A stretch of 64,000 bases of DNA, from contig JAJECO010000046.1 in assembly GCA_022822005.1 (NCBI GenBank), positions 62,001-126,000 of the forward strand, given 5' to 3'. This document shows positions 27,360 through 36,710 of this stretch, piece by piece. Position 1 is the first letter of the stretch. Each line of letters begins with the position of its first letter. The notes under the pieces were generated by a model, which worked only from the letters and a program-made list of their open reading frames with translations, did not search any database and was not told the DNA's origin. A program made the position numbers and the translations under genes. This DNA is from Candidatus Poribacteria bacterium. Its GTDB lineage: Bacteria > Poribacteria > WGA-4E > PCPOR2b.

Positions 27360-27944
27360 ATGCAAATTTCTGAAGAGTTACGACAATCGGTTATCCGCTC
27401 ATTACCCGAAGTCAACGAGATTGGCGACGAAACGTTGCGGAATCAGGTTATTGATGCGTGGGCATACGCCCTTGGGAAGAGTTCATTCACAGCCATTGAC
27501 GAAATTCGTGCGTCAGGCAATCCAGATACACCGCCACTCAAGCGGGGAACACAGACCCATCATATCCGTGGGGTCACGCTGCTTGCAATGCGAACCTACG
27601 ACGAACTGACGGGGCTGTTTCCTGAACTTGAAGTGGATCGGGACCTCCTGATCGCCTGCGCGTTGTGTCACGATGTGGGCAAGCCGTGGGAATTCGATCC
27701 AGAAAACCAAGCCCGTTGGCGAGAATCACCGGGCGCTGCCGGGTTCCCATCAATTCGGCATCCGGGCTACGGCGTACACGTCTGCCTGACCGTCGGACTT
27801 CCGGAGGCGGTCGCGCATACGGCGGGCGCACATTCGGGTGAGGGAGAGTTAGTTGTCCGCAGCTTGGAGAACACGATTGTCCACCATGCGGACTACACCT
27901 TCTGGCGCGTGTTAGACGCCGGTGGTCTCTTGGAACACACCTAG
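27360..27944 (+). CDS. HD-domain phosphohydrolase
   Basis: 194 aa from the ATG at 27360, which has AAGGAGG immediately upstream; the track's earlier start is in a repeat. Metal-binding residues of the HD superfamily are seen: His in GTQTHHIRGV, the HD pair in ACALCHDVGKPWEF and later His residues in VAHTAGAHSGEG and VHHADYTFW. The family hydrolyses phosphomonoesters or nucleotides. It follows the TPP enzyme by 370 bp of repeats, so it is probably transcribed separately. The substrate is unknown. Confidence 0.85.
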   Translation: MQISEELRQSVIRSLPEVNEIGDETLRNQVIDAWAYALGKSSFTAIDEIRASGNPDTPPLKRGTQTHHIRGVTLLAMRTYDELTGLFPELEVDRDLLIACALCHDVGKPWEFDPENQARWRESPGAAGFPSIRHPGYGVHVCLTVGLPEAVAHTAGAHSGEGELVVRSLENTIVHHADYTFWRVLDAGGLLEHT

Positions 27945-28272
27945 TTACTAGGACGTGTTAACGCTGTCTGTAATCGTAGGGGCGAGGTCCCCTCGCCCAT
28001 CACCCAACGCTGGACGGGAGCACCAAACCATACGGGTTAAATCAATCGTAGATTGTCCCGATTCATCGGGAGGCTCGGAACAGCCTAGGTTTATTTTCAT
28101 CTCTCGACACCCCAATGTTGCTTTGAATCTCGACCTTATCGGGACTCCGTCGTGCCGTTTACCTGAATCCATCAACCAATGAGTCGCTAATTCTAGGCAA
28201 CACAGATTTCGATGCTCTTATCAAGGTAGCAACTTGAGTTATGTTTATCGTACACTCCCAAGAAGAGAATCT
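27945..28272. repeat. intergenic region upstream of the LRR-metzincin gene
   Basis: About 330 bp. It has a GTAGG-type palindrome (GGGCGAGG-TCC-CCTCGCCC) at 27976-27999 and a TTGCTTTGAATCTCGACCTTATCGGG segment near 28110. The latter resembles the insert that splits a palindrome at 13741. No promoter with both boxes is clear. Confidence 0.5.
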
Positions 28273-31200
28273 ATGAATAAACAGCTTCTTCGTTTTACCC
28301 CTTTCCTGTTGATGTGTCTCGTCTTTCCATTGGCTGCAACGGCACAAGTCGTATCTATTCCCGACGCCAACCTCCGTACTGCGATTGAAAACGCACTTGG
28401 AAAGCCAGTGGGTGTATCTATCACCGTAGATGAGATGGCACAGTTGACCCATCTTGAAGCACCAAATGCCAACATCAGTGATTTGACCGGACTGGAACAC
28501 GCAACCAACCTGACCGGGCTGTGGCTTGGCGATAAGGAGGTGGAGGGAAAGGGGTGGATTAACAGCAATTCGATTAAAGACCTCTCGCCACTGGGAAAGC
28601 TAACCGATCTGACGTGGCTAAATCTGAGTCAAAACAACATCACGGACCTCTCACCTTTGGCGGAATTAACCAATCTAACATGGTTGGATATTGGGGGCAA
28701 TAACCTCTCGAACATCTCACCAATATCCGGGTTAACCAACCTGACAGCCCTGCGGCTATGGCGCAACAACATCTCGGACATATCGCCGGTGACAGGCTTA
28801 ATCCACCTAACCGAATTGAACTTTCATAGCAACAACATCTCGGACATATCGCCTATTGTAGCCAATACAGGATTGGGAAATGGAGACGAGATTTATGTGC
28901 AGGGAAACCCACTGAGTTACCAATCTATTTACACATACATCTCAATCCTCCAAAGCAGAGGGGTTACAGTAGAGTTTGATAACCGGACGCCTGCAACTCT
29001 TCTGACAATATCAGGCGTGATTACAGAGTTAGATAACTTGCTTATCGTTGAAGTGAGAGATAGTAACGGGCGCGTCTTTGAAGGAGTTCCTGTAACGTTT
29101 ACCGTCACCTCCGGTGGTGGAACACTCAGTGCTACACGCACCACGACGGATGCCAATGGCAGGGCAGAGAGTCAGTTCACCCTAGATTCCGGCGGGGGTA
29201 CGAACACGGTTCGCGCAAGTGTCGAAGGAATTTCCGAGTCGGTGACCTTCAACGACGATGAGGCAGACATCCCCGACCCCAACCTCCGCGCTGCCATTGA
29301 AAACGCGCTTGGTAAGACACCGGGCACTCCGATAGCACCAGCAGAGATGGCAGCATTAACCCATCTTGAAGCAAGAAACGCCAACATCAGCGATTTAACC
29401 GGGCTTGGGTTTGCAGCCAACCTGAAGTGGCTGTGGCTTGACGGTGAAGAAGTTAGGACTGGTGTTTGGAGTAATAGCAATTCTGTATCAGATCTTTCAC
29501 CCCTTGCGGGCTTAATCCATCTTGAATCACTGGATCTGTGGAAAAACTCGGTATCAGACATCTCGGCTTTGGCAGGATTAACCAATCTGACGCACTTGGG
29601 GCTTGTAGGTAACGATATCTCGGATATTTCAGCTGTGGTAGGCTTGATTAACCTGGAATCGCTGTCGCTTGACGGCAACAACATAACAGACATCTCAGCA
29701 GTAGCAGGATTAATGAACCTGACGCGTCTAGGGCTTGGAAATAACACGATTACGGCTATCTCGACTTTGGCGGAATTAACCAACCTGACAATGCTGCGGC
29801 TTGGGAACAACTACATCTCGGACATCTCGCCAATGGTAGGATTAACCAAACTGACAGAGTTGCAGTTGGATCGTAACAACATCTCCGACCTCTCACCCCT
29901 CATAGCCAATACGGGATTGGGGAGTGGCGACACCGTTGAGGTGAGAGGAAACCCTCTCAGTTCCGTATCCATTAGCACTCACATTCCCGCCCTCCAAAGC
30001 AGAGGGATTACAGTCGAGTTTGACGATCGCGCCCCGCCCCCTCCAATTGACGCTAACGGCATGGTGCGAACGATTTACTTTCTCCCTAATGACCGTCCTC
30101 CCCGACCGGATAGAGTGGCAGCGCTCCGTCAGTTGATTAAAGATACACAGCAGTTTTACGCTGACGAAATGCACAGACACGGATTCGGTAGAAAAGCTTT
30201 TACTATTGAAACCGATGCAGATGGAGAACCTCTTATTCGTCAGATTAATGGAAAGTTCAGGGAGGAATATTACTATAGTGAGGAGCTTACTGATTTCTCA
30301 GTTTGGGCAGAACTTCTTGAACACTTTGACGGTGCTGATCTGCAGCACGTCTATTTCATTGCAATAGATCTCAGTTACGAAGCCCTTAACAGCGGAGAAT
30401 CAGGTGGTCTAGGTGGTGCTATTTTCTATCCCGCCCAAGGAGATATCGGTTTCGGTCCAGCCGGGAAAGCTAAATTGAGATATAGAGATATAACTATGGG
30501 GGAAGAATTGCTGGGTGGTTTTGCCTTAATTCCTTCGTTCGGTCATAATTTTGACAGATTGGGCTTGACACTCCATGAACTCGGACACGCTTGGGGATTA
30601 GTCCACGATTTCCGAAAAGGTCCTAACAGTGACTACGTTCTGGCGGGTGCCGCGCAAAATCGTTTGTCTAAGTGCGCCGCAGAATGGTTGTCTGTTAGCC
30701 GTTTTTTTAATACCAAATCAATATTTCATAACGAGCCGGGTGAGATTCAACTTCTTTCGTTACAGCCTTATAGCCAAGAAGCAATAAGCCTCCGTTTTAA
30801 GGTAACAGATCCCGATGGGCTTCATCAAGCGCAGTTGCTGGTGCCGGAAATTCTCAACGACACTGGATGGGGGGCCTTCCAGTTGTTCGACTGTAAACGA
30901 TTAAACGGCAAAACGGGCACCGTCGAATTTGCTGTTAGAACGGCAGAACTCGTTGATAGAATCGCACTTCAAATTATTGATGTGGGCGGCAACATCGCTT
31001 GGGCGACCTTTCCTATCCAGTTGGATGAGGCAGTGCTTACCCAAAACAAATTAGATGTTAATAGCGATGGCGTCGTGAACCTCTCAGATTTGATACCATT
31101 TGCCTCGCGTTTCGGACAGCGTGGGCCATCTAAGGCGGATGTCAATGAAGATGGGATTGTCGATATTGTCGATGCGCTCTTGGTTGCAGGGCTCATATCT

Positions 31201-32886
31201 TCTTTACCGCGACAGACAGTGGAGATGTTCGCTTCGGCAGATGTTCAGAAGTGGCTGACCGATGCCAAACAAATTGGAGTTGAAAATATAATCCTACAAA
31301 AAGGAATTGAAGGGCTTGAGTATCTCTTGACAGAGATAAATCGGCCCCCTACTGTCACAGCCCATGACGGTTACAACGTGTCACAATTCAAAGCCACTCT
31401 TGAAGGGCATACAGATGCTGTCCAGAGCGTTGCGTTCAGTCCCGATGGTCAAATGCTCGCCAGTGGAAGTTGGGATAGCACCATCCGCTTGTGGAATCCA
31501 AACACTGCACAACAAAAAAATCTCCTAATAGGACATACAAATATTGTCAGCGTTGCGTTCAGTCCCGATGGTCAAACGCTCGTTAGTGGTAGCTGGGACA
31601 GAAGCATTCGTCTATGGCAGACACATACCGGGAAACTCAAAAGAACCCTTCCCACCCAGAAAGGAAGTGTTGCATCGGTCACGTTCAGTCCTGATGGAAG
31701 CACCCTTGCTAGTGCCGGTGCCTACCAGACCATTTCACTATGGGATACGACCACATGGCAAGTCAAAAGAGAACTGCCGGGACATACGGGGCTTGTGGAG
31801 GTCCTAGTGTTTTCTCCGGACGGGGGAATCCTTGCCAGTGGGGGTTGGGATGGCACGATTCGTTTGTGGAATTCAAACACCGGAGAACACATAAGGACTC
31901 TCCCCGCTACGTCTCCTGCCAATAGCCTCGCATTCAGCCCGGATGGAGGAACGCTTGCTAGTGGGAACTGGGACGAAACGGTTCGGTTATGGTCAACGCA
32001 CACCGGGAAACTCAAAAGAACACTTCCAAATCAGGGAGGTTGGATGAATCCGGTTGCGTTCAGTCCTGATGAGACAACACTTGTCATTGGAAATCGTGGA
32101 ATTTCGTTGTGGGACCTAGAGACAGGTCAATACAAAGAGCCCCTCGCTGAGGATATAGGGAATGCCTTATCTGTCGTGTTCAGTCACGACGGACGGCTGC
32201 TTGCCAGTGGGAGTGCCGACAAAAAGGTGCGGCTGTGGGAGCTCACCCCTGCTGACCTCCCTTCTGACGACACGAACGGAGATATTAACAGCGACGGTAA
32301 AGTGAATATCTTCGATTTGGTCGCGATTGCGTCCGATTTCGGGAATCAGGGGCAAAATTTGGCAGCCGATGCTAGCGGCGATGGGGTTGTCAATGTTCTG
32401 GATCTAATACTAGTTGCAGGTTTGTTTGATGGGGTAGCAGCCGCACCTTCAGCACAGCTGCAAGCACCCGAAACACTCACGGCGGTAGAGGTTCAGCAGT
32501 GGTTGATCGACGCAAGGTCACTTGAGGTCAGGGATCCTATCATGGAAAGGGGGATTTTGGTGCTTGAGCAACTCTTGGTAGCCCTAACGCCAACAGAGAC
32601 GGAACTGTTAGCAAACTATCCGAATCCGTTTAACCCAGAGACATGGATACCGTATCGGTTGGCAGAGGATACTTTTGTGATGTTGACCATCTATGACAGT
32701 AGCGGTCAGATTATCCGCACACTTGAGGTTGGACACCAGATTGCATCGGCTTATGAGAACCGGTCAAAGGCAATCCATTGGGATGGAAGAAATGATGTAG
32801 GTGAGCAGGTAACAGGTGGCGTGTACTTTTACACCCTGACAGCGGGTGATTTTTCCGCCACCCGCAAGATGTTGATCCTCAAGTAG
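28273..32886 (+). CDS. secreted LRR / metzincin-like / dockerin / WD40 mosaic protein
   Basis: 1537 aa from the ATG at 28273. The order is: signal peptide (to ATAQ, about residue 26); LRR block (about 30-225, SDS22-like repeats); bacterial Ig-like domain (about 240-330); second LRR block (about 335-585); protease-like domain (about 590-820) with HELGHAWGLVHD at 768; dockerin pair DVNSDGVVNLSD/DVNEDGIVDIVD (about 930-975); seven WD40 repeats (about 1040-1325); second dockerin (DINSDGKVNIFD; about 1335-1385); C-terminal sorting domain NYPNPFNPETWIPY (from about 1455). HExxHxxGxxHD is the metzincin zinc site, but the expected Met-turn reads YVLAGA, without Met. It is probably surface-anchored or released through the C-terminal signal. 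The start at 28234 in the track precedes the signal peptide and is not used. Confidence 0.88.
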   Translation: MNKQLLRFTPFLLMCLVFPLAATAQVVSIPDANLRTAIENALGKPVGVSITVDEMAQLTHLEAPNANISDLTGLEHATNLTGLWLGDKEVEGKGWINSNSIKDLSPLGKLTDLTWLNLSQNNITDLSPLAELTNLTWLDIGGNNLSNISPISGLTNLTALRLWRNNISDISPVTGLIHLTELNFHSNNISDISPIVANTGLGNGDEIYVQGNPLSYQSIYTYISILQSRGVTVEFDNRTPATLLTISGVITELDNLLIVEVRDSNGRVFEGVPVTFTVTSGGGTLSATRTTTDANGRAESQFTLDSGGGTNTVRASVEGISESVTFNDDEADIPDPNLRAAIENALGKTPGTPIAPAEMAALTHLEARNANISDLTGLGFAANLKWLWLDGEEVRTGVWSNSNSVSDLSPLAGLIHLESLDLWKNSVSDISALAGLTNLTHLGLVGNDISDISAVVGLINLESLSLDGNNITDISAVAGLMNLTRLGLGNNTITAISTLAELTNLTMLRLGNNYISDISPMVGLTKLTELQLDRNNISDLSPLIANTGLGSGDTVEVRGNPLSSVSISTHIPALQSRGITVEFDDRAPPPPIDANGMVRTIYFLPNDRPPRPDRVAALRQLIKDTQQFYADEMHRHGFGRKAFTIETDADGEPLIRQINGKFREEYYYSEELTDFSVWAELLEHFDGADLQHVYFIAIDLSYEALNSGESGGLGGAIFYPAQGDIGFGPAGKAKLRYRDITMGEELLGGFALIPSFGHNFDRLGLTLHELGHAWGLVHDFRKGPNSDYVLAGAAQNRLSKCAAEWLSVSRFFNTKSIFHNEPGEIQLLSLQPYSQEAISLRFKVTDPDGLHQAQLLVPEILNDTGWGAFQLFDCKRLNGKTGTVEFAVRTAELVDRIALQIIDVGGNIAWATFPIQLDEAVLTQNKLDVNSDGVVNLSDLIPFASRFGQRGPSKADVNEDGIVDIVDALLVAGLISSLPRQTVEMFASADVQKWLTDAKQIGVENIILQKGIEGLEYLLTEINRPPTVTAHDGYNVSQFKATLEGHTDAVQSVAFSPDGQMLASGSWDSTIRLWNPNTAQQKNLLIGHTNIVSVAFSPDGQTLVSGSWDRSIRLWQTHTGKLKRTLPTQKGSVASVTFSPDGSTLASAGAYQTISLWDTTTWQVKRELPGHTGLVEVLVFSPDGGILASGGWDGTIRLWNSNTGEHIRTLPATSPANSLAFSPDGGTLASGNWDETVRLWSTHTGKLKRTLPNQGGWMNPVAFSPDETTLVIGNRGISLWDLETGQYKEPLAEDIGNALSVVFSHDGRLLASGSADKKVRLWELTPADLPSDDTNGDINSDGKVNIFDLVAIASDFGNQGQNLAADASGDGVVNVLDLILVAGLFDGVAAAPSAQLQAPETLTAVEVQQWLIDARSLEVRDPIMERGILVLEQLLVALTPTETELLANYPNPFNPETWIPYRLAEDTFVMLTIYDSSGQIIRTLEVGHQIASAYENRSKAIHWDGRNDVGEQVTGGVYFYTLTAGDFSATRKMLILK

Positions 32887-32983
32887 GAACGGGGTTGTAG
32901 GTATTTTAACCTAAGTTGCTAGGGCGTGTTGACATTTTGCTTTTGCTGTCGCGAGAAACGCTCAAATCACTGGAAAAGAGACC

Positions 32984-33022
32984 AGAAACCGAGTTTTTTC
33001 TGCAAAACTCGGTTTCTTTTTT
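32984..33022 (+). terminator. palindromic terminator-like element
   Basis: AGAAACCGAGTTTT and AAAACTCGGTTTCT form perfect 14-bp arms around a 6-nt loop, followed by a T run. It lies 98 bp after the LRR-metzincin stop. The same palindrome recurs at 43706-43739, so it is both a repeat family and a plausible terminator. Confidence 0.6.
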
Positions 33023-33264
33023 GGGGTCTTACGTCCGTGAACCGATTTATGTCTCTCTATCATATGGTTACAATGAAATGTCAACAGAACCTAGTTATGG
33101 AAAATGTTGTAAAACGGGAGAATGGGAACTGAATAAAGCCCATTACCCGCTCGCAGTGGATTGACAAATCCACTGCACACGTACAAAGATGGCTTGGATA
33201 TGGCTATCCAAGCCGAGCGAGTTGGACGACTAGCAACTTGCGTTATTTTAGGAAATAATGATTG
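33023..33264. other. intergenic region, nothing clear
   Basis: It has a short hairpin around 33155-33210 (CAGTGGATTGACAAATCCACTG followed by GGCTTGGATATGGCTATCCAAGCC), which repeats the type of element found near 27210-27260. No gene is supported; the track ORFs here lack ribosome sites and motifs. Confidence 0.4.
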
Positions 33265-34686
33265 TTATTCCCCGTCGGTTATTGATCCCATATCTTCTAA
33301 CGCAGCGATTGCGTATTCGCGGATGATGGCGTATTCGTCGTCATACATCACCGTTGACAGCGCACGGCTGGCGGCATCAATTCCGTCATTAGCCCCTTTG
33401 CATGTCCGAGCCAGTGCATTCACCGCATTACAGCGAACCAACGGATGGTCATCCTTCAAAGCCGTTATCAACCCCTCCGTCCCTTCACCGATCGTCCCTA
33501 ACGCATTCACGGAATTACGACGGACCCACTCAGACGGATCATCCAGGGCGTGAACTAACGCGGGAATTGCTTCTGCAGCAGGTTTACCTATATCTCCCAA
33601 GGTATCTGCTGCGGTTGCGCGCACCCACCACGCAGCATCTCCGTTCAGCACGGAAGTTAGTGCAGGAACAGCAGCCTCTCCAATCGCACTCAAGGCGTAT
33701 GCCGTGTGGGTTAAGATAGGTTCCTCCGTGATCTCAGCGGGTTCAGCGGTTTGTCGTAGTGTTTCTATCAGTGGATCGACCGCAGGCTCACCAACCGCTC
33801 CGAGGGCATAAACGGCATTCAGCCGAGCGGGTGCGGAGGCATCTTTCAGCGTACCAATCAATTGAGAGACAACGTGCCCATTTCCTTCTCCATTTTTTGC
33901 CATCGCCACATTGTCTCCGTTTAACCAATCCCATACATGGTTCCACGCCGATTCTTGACCGGGTGTCGGTGCGTCATCCGCGAGCGGCGCATTATCTGCT
34001 GAACCAGCACCATTGGCGTTCCAAGAGGGATATTCCGGTTCCTCCGTGCGGGTGAGGAGAAACTTGATCATGTAACGATTCTTGTTGCTATGATTCGTTC
34101 CCCAACTGCTGTGCCACTGATGGTAATGGCCAATCGTTATTGTCCCTGCCTTCCCACAAAGCAGCGCGCCAATTTCCGGATCGCTGTAGGCATTGTTATA
34201 GTGCCGCATACTCTCCAGATCGTGGTACTGGGCACCCGGTATCACCGCTGTCGGTCCCATATCTTCGGTGACCTCCTGCGGATAATACCACGCCCAAACA
34301 GATCGAAAGCGATGGTGTCGTCTCCATTCAAAGAGCCATCCGTGATCTTTTGTCGTAAAATGTTTTGATCTGCCGTCCTGATGCCAAGCACCGCCTTTTT
34401 GGCCCGGTCCCTTCATATGTGCATGGCGATGTGGATGCATCATGTAATTCGGTCCCAGCAGACTGGTCAGGACACCGCGGACAGTTGGATGGGCAAACAC
34501 CTGATACAGTGCAGGAATTTTTTGCAGGATATGGTTCCGCGGGTCGCCCTCTTTCTCAAATATTGCTGCGGTCTCCCAGTAGATTTCTTCGTGGAGGTCG
34601 GGTAAATCGGGGTGGACCGTGATATACCCATTCTTGACGAAGTTTTGTACCCCTTCATCGTTCAGAAGATACTGTTGATCAACCAT
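33265..34686 (-). CDS. PhyH dioxygenase fused to HEAT repeats
   Basis: 473 aa from the ATG at 34686, preceded by AAAGGAG; the track's GTG start at 34785 is unsupported. Residues about 1-245 are a PhyH-type Fe/2-oxoglutarate oxygenase: HxD in GGAWHQDGRS, a distal His in the HYHQWHSSWGTNHSNKNRYMIK region. Residues about 280-470 hold five to six HEAT/PBS-lyase-like repeats such as ARLNAVYALGAVGEPAVDPL, VRATAADTLGDIGKPA and VRRNSVNALGTIGEG. The repeats would form a protein- or substrate-binding solenoid. The gene is divergent from the TIM-barrel gene at 34951. Confidence 0.88.
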   Translation of the reverse strand: MVDQQYLLNDEGVQNFVKNGYITVHPDLPDLHEEIYWETAAIFEKEGDPRNHILQKIPALYQVFAHPTVRGVLTSLLGPNYMMHPHRHAHMKGPGQKGGAWHQDGRSKHFTTKDHGWLFEWRRHHRFRSVWAWYYPQEVTEDMGPTAVIPGAQYHDLESMRHYNNAYSDPEIGALLCGKAGTITIGHYHQWHSSWGTNHSNKNRYMIKFLLTRTEEPEYPSWNANGAGSADNAPLADDAPTPGQESAWNHVWDWLNGDNVAMAKNGEGNGHVVSQLIGTLKDASAPARLNAVYALGAVGEPAVDPLIETLRQTAEPAEITEEPILTHTAYALSAIGEAAVPALTSVLNGDAAWWVRATAADTLGDIGKPAAEAIPALVHALDDPSEWVRRNSVNALGTIGEGTEGLITALKDDHPLVRCNAVNALARTCKGANDGIDAASRALSTVMYDDEYAIIREYAIAALEDMGSITDGE

Positions 34687-34783
34687 GATAGTGCTCCTTT
34701 CGACCGTGTATTTCGGCAGTCCCACAATGGCGTTGTAATTTTTCAGATTCCATCCTATTTTGTCTCCCACCGGCGTAACGCAC

Positions 34784-34792
34784 ATTATAGCA
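34784..34792 (-). promoter_or_regulatory. putative extended -10 promoter of the PhyH-HEAT gene
   Basis: The minus strand reads TGCTATAAT, an extended -10 element, about 100 bp upstream of the chosen start. No convincing -35 box is spaced 16-18 bp away. Confidence 0.45.
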
Positions 34793-34950
34793 GAATCTGT
34801 CTACAATCGAGAAACAAAAAGAGAATGGTTCACCGTCTCCTTCTGAATCCGATATGGATACCCTCTTGACTTTCGGAAGCGCATCATGTCAAAATAGGAA
34901 TTGACCAATCTTGACTCCAAAATCGGTCATCTCAAATAAAGGAATCCGTT

Positions 34951-36525
34951 ATGAAAAAGCCACGCATCATGTTCTATCACGATGGACGGCATCCGCTCCT
35001 CTACATGTACGAACCACCGATGCAGAAAGAGGAGTGTGAGGCAGCAGTTGACGAGTTGGCTGGCACTCCTGTCGAGGCACTGATGTTTTGCTTGGGGGAT
35101 GGACGGACGATGCTACATGATACGGCGGTTGGCGAACTGTGGGGACATAATGTCCAAAAGTGGCCCCACCTCATCTTCCGTCGGGCATACCAGAATGCGC
35201 TGCACCTGATCCAAGCGGACAACGATCCCTTACGGATAATCTGTGACCGCGCCCATGAGGTGGGATTACTGTTCTACCCCACGCTGTTGATGCAGTTAGA
35301 GAGTGGTGAACGAGGGGGACCGGGATACGATATTCGTAGCTCAGATTTTCGGTTGGATAACAAACATCTGGAAATCGGCGCAAAGGGTGACTTAGATCCC
35401 AGTTTCCCCGGTATCCACTGCGCCGATTTCATGCACCAAGCGGTCCGTGATGAACGATTCGCGGTCATCTCAGAGGTGCTTACCAACTATGAAGTGGATG
35501 GGTTTGAGCTCCAATTCAATTTCTGGCCCCACTACTTCCACCCTGATGAAGTGGAGGCGGGGCGCCAGATCATGACGGAGTGGGTCGGGCAGATCTATCA
35601 AGCGGTGAAGAATAGCGGCTCCGACCGGGAGTTAGCAATCAGCATCCCATCAAATGTCGAGGATTGCCTGTCTCGCGGGTTGGACCCACAGGAGTGGCTG
35701 CATCGGGGTATTGTGGATGTTCTCATCGTCCAAGCAATTGCGAAGCCTGAGTTGCGGGATCCGAACGGCACCTCCCTGACGTATGAGGCACCCCTGCTTG
35801 ATGATCTCCGTTTCTTGGTAGAGTCTGCCAAAGGGACACAGGGCCGCATCCACGCTGCTATCGACAGCAATGTAGACTCCGACCGTTTGGGCGAGGCATC
35901 AATTGAAATGATTCGTGCCGCGGCTTGCAACTACTGGGCACAAGGCATAGACGGACTCTATATCAGCCAGTGGTTCACGAATTGGCCCTACGAGGCTTCG
36001 TTCTACGAAAAACTCCGTGAGTTGCCTCATCCGGATGTTATGGCACCCAAGGATAAATTCTATCACATCCCCACGGAAACAGGGCGCTTCCCAAGTCCGG
36101 AACTCACATCACAACTACCCGCTGACTTAGAGGTGAACGTACCCGTCCAGTTGGAACTGACGATCAGCGACGATCTGCTCCGTTGGGATCGGGTGGGTAG
36201 AGTCCATGAGGTTCTCCTACGTGTGAGAATCATGAATACCACCGAAAATGACAGCCTGCGCTTTCAACTCAACGGAACAGAGCTGCCGGGGCATCTGCTG
36301 CGAAAAATTAACGAGATGTATCGTATGCGGGCACCGCGCTATCGTACCGGTTCAGGCTATTGGTTCGTCTACCGGCTTGACCAAAACCATTGGCCCCAAA
36401 AAGGGAATAACGTCCTCAAAGTCATACTACTGGAACGCGATCCTGATGTAACTCCTCAGCCCTACGTCCGCGATGTTGAGTTAGAGATTAAGTATCTTCC
36501 GGGCAAGCATTTCAATCGCGATTAG
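34951..36525 (+). CDS. TIM-barrel glycoside hydrolase-like protein
   Basis: A 524-aa protein without signal peptide. The first ~400 residues look like a (beta/alpha)8 barrel with strand-end acidic/aromatic segments (VEALMFCLGDGR, VDGFELQFNFWPHYF, IDGLYISQWFTNWPYE). These resemble the hypothetical glycosyl-hydrolase-like families often found in Planctomycetes. The last ~120 residues form a beta-rich domain. AAAGGA precedes the ATG. It is followed after 185 bp by a sugar-phosphate isomerase-like gene. No catalytic pair is assigned. Confidence 0.72.
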   Translation: MKKPRIMFYHDGRHPLLYMYEPPMQKEECEAAVDELAGTPVEALMFCLGDGRTMLHDTAVGELWGHNVQKWPHLIFRRAYQNALHLIQADNDPLRIICDRAHEVGLLFYPTLLMQLESGERGGPGYDIRSSDFRLDNKHLEIGAKGDLDPSFPGIHCADFMHQAVRDERFAVISEVLTNYEVDGFELQFNFWPHYFHPDEVEAGRQIMTEWVGQIYQAVKNSGSDRELAISIPSNVEDCLSRGLDPQEWLHRGIVDVLIVQAIAKPELRDPNGTSLTYEAPLLDDLRFLVESAKGTQGRIHAAIDSNVDSDRLGEASIEMIRAAACNYWAQGIDGLYISQWFTNWPYEASFYEKLRELPHPDVMAPKDKFYHIPTETGRFPSPELTSQLPADLEVNVPVQLELTISDDLLRWDRVGRVHEVLLRVRIMNTTENDSLRFQLNGTELPGHLLRKINEMYRMRAPRYRTGSGYWFVYRLDQNHWPQKGNNVLKVILLERDPDVTPQPYVRDVELEIKYLPGKHFNRD

Positions 36526-36575
36526 ATTGTCTTATATCATAGAAATTCAATCCGCTGACAGCTGCTATACATATT

Positions 36576-36640
36576 GCGCTCCTCTGGAGCGCAGTATCGG
36601 ACCTATCAACGTTCTACAGGCATATCGCTCCTCTGGAGCG
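36576..36640 (+). repeat. pair of CGCTCC-TCT-GGAGCG palindromes
   Basis: GCGCTCCTCTGGAGCGC (36576-36592) and CGCTCCTCTGGAGCG (36626-36640) are two copies of one palindrome in the same orientation, 50 bp apart. They lie between the TIM-barrel and isomerase genes. The spacing is similar to that in the GCCCCAGCGGGGC pairs. Confidence 0.7.
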
Positions 36641-36710
36641 AAGGACGAAGCACATTAGGTTTAACAGAAAACGAATGAATCTTCAATACCTCGGTCAGGA
36701 GGAATCATAG

